From: an uncultured Lactobacillus sp.
Lineage (GTDB): Bacteria > Bacillota > Bacilli > Lactobacillales > Lactobacillaceae
NCBI GenBank assembly: GCA_947641735.1
Contig: CANRQR010000006.1
Coordinates: forward strand, 1 to 55,311
DNA length: 55,311 bases
Direction of reading: 5' to 3'
Positions 51,269-55,311 of the stretch are shown here, one piece after another (positions within the stretch are counted from its first letter, which is position 1; every line of letters begins with the position of its first letter). The translations under genes and the position numbers were made by a program. The notes below the pieces were generated by a model, which was given only the letters and a program-made list of their open reading frames with translations, searched no databases and had not been told where the DNA came from.

Positions 51269-51826
51269 CTATAGTTTTCGGTTAGTTCCGTCATGTTCAA
51301 CCTTAATTCTGACAATTAGGTGAATCAGATTATAGGCTAAAGCAAAAATCAAAAGGAAGAGCCAAAGAATGTCTTTAGGAGTAAGTAATATAAGCAAGAT
51401 TGCAGCTCCAAGTCCGAGACAAATTGCGACTATACTTTCCCCAAATTTCAGTTTTTTATTCTTCAAATCTTTACGAAATACCGTATTTGTCTTAAAGCCT
51501 AAATATCCTGCACTTATAATGCCAAAAGCTAGTAATAAATAATTTAAATTAATGAAAGCAAAAACAATACTAGTCAGCTCATAAACTATTCCAAGGATAA
51601 TAAAAATAATCTTCTGCGTCCTATTAATTGCCTTACTGTCTTCAAGCATCTGTTCCACATCAATCCAGTAGTAGAGAATAACTGCTACGACAATGAAAGT
51701 AAGTAGCCAACCAATATTTTTCAATGTAAAGAAAACCATCATCAAAGCAATCAATAAGCTGATAATGCCAAAATACTTATCTTGCTTTCGTCTTTTAGCT
51801 AGTTCAATCCATCTTTTATCGTCCAT
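51269..51826 (-). CDS. membrane protein, tandem paralogue B
   Basis: 185 residues, six hydrophobic segments. Shares with paralogue A the block GYLGFKTNTVFRKDLKNKKLKFGES and the tail ALAYNLIHLIVRIKVEHDGTNRKL, and also the YYxIDxEQ-like loop (YYWIDVEQMLED versus YYLIDMEQKLEE). First gene of the pair, divergent from the copper operon. Function unknown. Confidence 0.65.
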   Translation of the reverse strand: MDDKRWIELAKRRKQDKYFGIISLLIALMMVFFTLKNIGWLLTFIVVAVILYYWIDVEQMLEDSKAINRTQKIIFIILGIVYELTSIVFAFINLNYLLLAFGIISAGYLGFKTNTVFRKDLKNKKLKFGESIVAICLGLGAAILLILLTPKDILWLFLLIFALAYNLIHLIVRIKVEHDGTNRKL

Positions 51827-51925
51827 CTACTCACCTTCTTAACTTATTTGTCTAGATTTTACTATGAAATGAGTATTTTAACAATAATTTAATTATATTT
51901 TTATTAAGTGCATCAATCTTTATTG

Positions 51926-51965
51926 TTGACAAATGTAAACATAAAATTATATGATTACATTCGTA
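51926..51965 (+). promoter_or_regulatory. copper operon promoter with two cop boxes
   Basis: TTGACA (51926-51931), 18 bases, TATGAT (51950-51955). GACAAATGTA (51928-51937) and TACATTCGTA (51956-51965) each match the CopY box TACANNTGTA with one mismatch and cover the -35 and the region just after the -10. Confidence 0.75.
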
Positions 51966-51983
51966 AACGAAAGGAATATATAA

Positions 51984-52418
51984 ATGAATGAAAAGAATTT
52001 ATCTTCAATTTCAGACAGTGAATGGGAAGTAATGCGCATTGTCTGGACATTAGGTGAAACAAATACGAAACAAATTTTAAACGAGTTTCAGACTAAAAAA
52101 GATTGGACAGATTCTACTATCAAAACTTTAATTAGACGTCTCGTTCAAAAAGGATGGTTAAATGCTAAGCAAGATGGACGCCGGTACATCTACACGGCTA
52201 CGGTTAATCAAACCGAAATGATGTACAACGAAGCTAAAACCTTACTAAATAGAATGTGTGACATGCACAAGGGAGAGGTAATTTTGAAACTTTTAGAAGA
52301 CTCTCCCGTTTCTAAAGGTGATTTAATGAAGATGAAAAAAGAGATCAGTCAAAAAGAAAAAACGGCACCTAAGATGGTTCCCTGCAATTGCTTAAAAACA
52401 GGTTCTACTATTTGTTAG
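51984..52418 (+). CDS. copY: CopY/TcrY-family copper-responsive repressor
   Basis: 144 residues. N-terminal winged helix of the BlaI/MecI/CopY type (SDSEWEVMRIVWTLGETNTKQI, DWTDSTIKTLIRRLVQKGWL), and a C-terminal cysteine tail PCNCLKTGSTIC. E. hirae CopY has CxCxxxxCxC; here the pattern is CxC-x7-C with Ser at the third Cys place, so the metal site is altered. First gene of the copper operon, with cop boxes in its promoter. Confidence 0.9.
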   Translation: MNEKNLSSISDSEWEVMRIVWTLGETNTKQILNEFQTKKDWTDSTIKTLIRRLVQKGWLNAKQDGRRYIYTATVNQTEMMYNEAKTLLNRMCDMHKGEVILKLLEDSPVSKGDLMKMKKEISQKEKTAPKMVPCNCLKTGSTIC

Positions 52419-52430
52419 GAGGAAATAAGA

Positions 52431-52808
52431 ATGAGCGTTAGTCAGATCGTCGCCTTAATCGTAGGAGTAATTTTAATCGGCTTTATTATTTGGTGGTTCT
52501 TTGGCAAACATAAGGAAGCTGCCGGTACGAGCACAATTGTTAATGATGAACAAACTGCAACAATTGTTGTAAATGGTGGTTATTCACCTTCAACAGTAAT
52601 TCTTAAAAAAGGGGTGCCGGCGCAAGTTAACTTTGACATGCGGGACACAACAGCGTGTTTATCCCATGTTGTTTTCGAACAATTAGGAGTTAATGAGGAC
52701 TTAACCAAACAAAAAATTACTACTGTCAATATTCCGACAGACAAGGCCGGAACTTATAACTTTGCTTGCGGAATGGATATGTTCCACGGAAAAGTCATCG
52801 TTAAATAA
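52431..52808 (+). CDS. membrane-anchored cupredoxin-domain protein
   Basis: 125 residues. One N-terminal helix (about 4-24) anchors a cupredoxin-like beta domain outside: TIVVNGGYSPSTVILKKGVPAQVNF, then TACLSHVVFEQLGV and [17 protein letters not shown], giving candidate copper ligands Cys, His, Cys, Met and His. It starts 12 bases after copY. It may hand copper to, or take it from, the P-type ATPase. Confidence 0.88.
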   Translation: MSVSQIVALIVGVILIGFIIWWFFGKHKEAAGTSTIVNDEQTATIVVNGGYSPSTVILKKGVPAQVNFDMRDTTACLSHVVFEQLGVNEDLTKQKITTVNIPTDKAGTYNFACGMDMFHGKVIVK

Positions 52809-52825
52809 AGAAAGGATCTATTAAA

Positions 52826-53113
52826 ATGAGCATTTTTTCAAAAAATCAAACCAAAAAAGTTGTTGTCAATGCAGAAAATCATGGCTATAAACCAGATACC
52901 ATTACTTTTAAGCAAGGTAAACCTGCCCAATTAAAATTTATTCCATCTGACAATATGGGCTGTATGAACGAAGTAGTTTTTAAAGACTTGAATATAGATG
53001 ATAAACTTGATGGCAAAAAAGAAGTTATTGTCAATATCCCGACCGACAAGCCGGCTACTTATAATTGGAGTTGCGGAATGGACATGTTTCATGGGAAGGT
53101 TGTTGTTAAATAA
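52826..53113 (+). CDS. small cupredoxin-domain protein without membrane anchor
   Basis: 95 residues, homologous to the preceding protein but lacking the N-terminal helix and any signal peptide, so probably cytoplasmic. Shared core: [41 protein letters not shown] and [17 protein letters not shown]. Candidate ligands are Cys, Cys, Met and His; the first His of the anchored paralogue is Asn-Glu here. Its stop shares a base with the ATPase start (TAATG). It may play the chaperone role that CopZ has in other operons. Confidence 0.85.
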   Translation: MSIFSKNQTKKVVVNAENHGYKPDTITFKQGKPAQLKFIPSDNMGCMNEVVFKDLNIDDKLDGKKEVIVNIPTDKPATYNWSCGMDMFHGKVVVK

Positions 53114-55038
53114 TGAAATTATCAAATATTAAGCGATTTTGGATATCGTTTATCCTCTCTATCCCCATGCTTATTCAAATGTTTGCAATGCCTTTCCATT
53201 GGATGATGCCAGGATATAATTGGATTGCTCTTATCACAACCACAATCATTATGGCAATCTCTGCACTTTCTTACTGGAAAAGTGCTATTGCCGCTTTCAT
53301 AAAGCATAGTGCTAATATGAATACCTTAGTAGCTACTGGTACAGCTGTTGCGTATTTCTATAGTATCTTTGCTATGATTACTAACCGTCCAGTTTACTTT
53401 GAAAGTGCAGCATTTGTTACTGTCTTCGTCTTACTAGGTGACGCTATGGAAGAAAAGATGCATGATAACGCGTCAAATGCCTTAGGTAAATTAATGGGTT
53501 TACAAGCAAAAGATGCGGAAGTTCAAAGAGATGGTAAATTTGTAAAAATTCCACTTGATCAAGTTCAAGCTGGCGACATTATTCGCGTTAAGCCAGGTGA
53601 AAAAATTCCAGTTGATGGTGAGATTCTAGAAGGTGTTACTACACTGGATGAATCAATGGTTACCGGTGAAAGTATGCCGGTAGTTAAAAAAGTTGGTGAC
53701 ACCGTTGTAGGGTCAACTATTAATAGTAACGGTACAATCACTTTCAAGGCTACTAAAGTTGGTTCTGACACCATGCTTGCTCAAATTGTTGATTTAGTTA
53801 AAAAAGCTCAGACTAGTCATGCTCCAATTCAAAACTTAACGGATAAAATTTCTAATATTTTTGTCCCTGCTGTTATGATTATTGCCATTTTAACTTTTAT
53901 CATTTGGTACTCATTCCTTGGAGCAACCGCTGTTGAAGCAATGCTTTTTGCAGTTAGCGTGATCGTTATTGCCTGCCCATGTGCTTTAGGACTTGCTACT
54001 CCAACCGCTTTAATGGTTGGTACTGCTCGTAGCGCTAAAATGGGAGTTTTGATCAAGAATGGTGAAGTTCTTCAAGAAGTTAGTGACTTAAATACTGTTG
54101 TCTTTGATAAAACAGGTACTATCACTGTTGGTAAACCTGAAGTTACTGATATTGTCGGTGACAAAAAACAAGTTTTAAGAATTGCTGCAAGTCTTGAAGA
54201 GTCGTCTGAACACCCGCTTGCTACAGCGATAGTTAAAAAAGCAGATTCTGAAAAATTACAAATCGAAAAAGTTAGCGACTTTGAAGCAATTGAAGGTAAA
54301 GGCGTTAAAGCTAATTACCATGATCAAACAGCTTTTGTTGGAAGCAATCGATTACTAGCCGACGTCAACATTTCCCAGGAAATGAACCAGCAAGCTACAA
54401 AATTACAAGAAGAAGCTAAAACAGTTGTTTATGTCGGCTTAAATGGTGAAATTATTGGCTTAATTGCTATTCAAGATATTCCTAAATCAAGCTCTAAAGA
54501 AGCTATCAGTGAACTTAAGAAACGTGGATTAAAGACAGTAATGCTTACCGGTGATAATGAAAAAGTTGCTCAAGCCATTGCTAATGAAGTTGGCATTGAC
54601 CAAGTTATTGCCGGCGTTTTACCAAATGAAAAAGCTGAACATATTCAAGAGCTTCAACAAAATGGCGATAAGGTAGCCTTTGTTGGGGATGGTATCAATG
54701 ATGCTCCTGCTCTTTCAACAGCTGATGTAGGAATTGCTATGGGATCTGGTACAGATATTGCTATTGACTCGGGTGGTATCGTCTTAGTTCAAAATGATTT
54801 AAGAGGTGTTGTTCGCGCTCTTGATATTTCAAAGAAGACCTTTAATCGTATTAAATTAAACCTCTTCTGGGCTCTTATCTACAATACAATTGGTATCCCA
54901 ATTGCAGCTGGCTTATTCGTTGGTTTAGGTTTTACGCTAAGTCCTGAACTAGCCGGTTTAGCTATGGCATTTTCATCTGTTTCAGTTGTTGGCAGTTCCC
55001 TACTTTTGAATAAAACAAAAATTGCTGGAACTAATTAA
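53113..55038 (+). CDS. copA: copper-translocating P1B-type ATPase, CopA-like
   Basis: 641 residues, with no N-terminal HMA domain; it begins directly with membrane helices. Metal site CPC at 288-290 ([11 protein letters not shown]), phosphorylation site DKTGT (Asp332), TGES, HPLA in SSEHPLATA (the P1B nucleotide-binding HP), MLTGD and [12 protein letters not shown] in the seventh helix and [12 protein letters not shown] in the eighth mark the P1B-1 Cu+ exporters. Coupled to the cupredoxin gene and controlled by CopY. Confidence 0.94.
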   Translation: MKLSNIKRFWISFILSIPMLIQMFAMPFHWMMPGYNWIALITTTIIMAISALSYWKSAIAAFIKHSANMNTLVATGTAVAYFYSIFAMITNRPVYFESAAFVTVFVLLGDAMEEKMHDNASNALGKLMGLQAKDAEVQRDGKFVKIPLDQVQAGDIIRVKPGEKIPVDGEILEGVTTLDESMVTGESMPVVKKVGDTVVGSTINSNGTITFKATKVGSDTMLAQIVDLVKKAQTSHAPIQNLTDKISNIFVPAVMIIAILTFIIWYSFLGATAVEAMLFAVSVIVIACPCALGLATPTALMVGTARSAKMGVLIKNGEVLQEVSDLNTVVFDKTGTITVGKPEVTDIVGDKKQVLRIAASLEESSEHPLATAIVKKADSEKLQIEKVSDFEAIEGKGVKANYHDQTAFVGSNRLLADVNISQEMNQQATKLQEEAKTVVYVGLNGEIIGLIAIQDIPKSSSKEAISELKKRGLKTVMLTGDNEKVAQAIANEVGIDQVIAGVLPNEKAEHIQELQQNGDKVAFVGDGINDAPALSTADVGIAMGSGTDIAIDSGGIVLVQNDLRGVVRALDISKKTFNRIKLNLFWALIYNTIGIPIAAGLFVGLGFTLSPELAGLAMAFSSVSVVGSSLLLNKTKIAGTN

Positions 55039-55078
55039 TGTAATTTATTTTTATAGTGATAACTAGTTTTTCTCAAGT

Positions 55079-55120
55079 AAAAAATCAGTTCTATCTTAAC
55101 GATATGAGCTGATTTTTTAT
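55079..55120 (+). terminator. terminator of the copper operon
   Basis: AAAAAATCAGTTC/GAGCTGATTTTTT with inner TATC/GATA and T run. Confidence 0.88.
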
Positions 55121-55216
55121 TTTCTTAATTTTTGCTCCAATTTGTTATTCATCTCATTTTTTGCAACCCTTTTCATTTTATGAGTGGTTTTATTTAAAGT
55201 TTGGATACCCTTCTCC

Positions 55217-55222
55217 TATAAT
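55217..55222 (+). promoter_or_regulatory. -10 box of the gene at the right edge
   Basis: TATAAT 45 bases before the ATG at 55267; -35 is weak (TTAAAG at 17 bases). Confidence 0.45.
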
Positions 55223-55266
55223 GAAGCTGGTAGTCAAAATCAATGGATGTTAAAAAGGAGAATAAT

Positions 55267-55311
55267 ATGTTGTCAAAAAACAATTTTAAAGAACGTCTCC
55301 GTAAAATGGAG
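55267..55311 (+). CDS. start of a probable YSIRK-type surface protein (cut by window)
   Basis: AAAGGAG precedes an ATG that opens MLSKNNFKERLRKME before the window ends. This opening is typical of large cell-wall-anchored proteins of the gasseri/johnsonii group (mucus-binding or Rib-type), where it leads into a YSIRK signal peptide. Only 15 residues are visible, so the call is tentative. Confidence 0.5.
   Translation, partial: MLSKNNFKERLRKME

Noticed and set aside
1-55311. tRNA, rRNA, CRISPR array, prophage
   Set aside because: Scanned by eye for CCA-ending cloverleaf-like stretches, regularly spaced repeats, integrase or phage structural motifs and found none.

Overview
The window is low-GC Gram-positive DNA with strong AGGAGG-type ribosome binding sites and tight operons. 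It most resembles the Lactobacillus gasseri/johnsonii branch of the acidophilus group. Supporting this inference are a dlt operon, tandem deoxyadenosine/deoxyguanosine-type kinases, a lactate oxidase, a cydABCD set next to a menA-like gene, and, at the right edge, the start of a protein with the MLSKNNFKERLRKME opening typical of YSIRK-type surface proteins. I saw no rRNA, tRNA, IS element, phage gene or CRISPR array.

Left part (1-10.2 kb): the start of the dlt operon (dltX-dltA-dltB, minus strand) and two envelope genes; then a small bacteriocin island (about 4.3-6.3 kb) with a Sec-exported, pediocin-like bacteriocin of unusual sequence, two downstream immunity-like genes and a third on the other strand. 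The island is flanked by two direct copies of one element that shares an identical 61-nt core. On the plus strand each copy reads as a structured small RNA ending in a terminator; on the minus strand each core contains a ribosome binding site and the start of a tiny hydrophobic ORF. This pair is the strongest candidate for an undescribed system here. After it come a CBS protein of the CbpB type, an SPC-type P1B ATPase and a cation/proton antiporter behind a terminator hairpin.

Middle part (10.2-33.4 kb): a block of DUF4097 protein, ABC exporter and divergent Rgg-type regulator enclosed by two nearly identical terminators; a pyroglutamyl peptidase/5-oxoproline transporter operon; small envelope genes (DUF805, lipoprotein); an orphan galactitol-type PTS IIC; YagU and CPBP membrane proteins; YdcF plus a MacB-like ABC exporter; cydABCD with a UbiA prenyltransferase (respiratory module); and two solitary substrate-binding lipoproteins (PhnD-like and BMP-like).

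Right part (33.4-55.3 kb): a MurNAc-recovery operon (PTS IIBCA, murQ, mupG-like, RpiR regulator) with a perfect cre box; a TauE/SafE exporter; an aldo/keto reductase; nagB under two dre-like operators; two tandem deoxynucleoside kinases; lactate oxidase; three NCS2 purine permeases, the second with a PurBox and the third with a guanine-type purine riboswitch; a MerR regulator fused to a membrane/zinc-ribbon tail; a frameshifted HTH gene; a peptide-deformylase-like protein lacking the motif-1 glutamine; two paralogous membrane proteins; and a copper operon copY-cupredoxin-cupredoxin-copA with two cop boxes.

Functional themes are cell-wall charge and recycling (dlt, MurNAc, nagB), purine salvage (NCS2 set, deoxynucleoside kinases), metal and cation homeostasis, optional respiration, and antagonism by bacteriocin.
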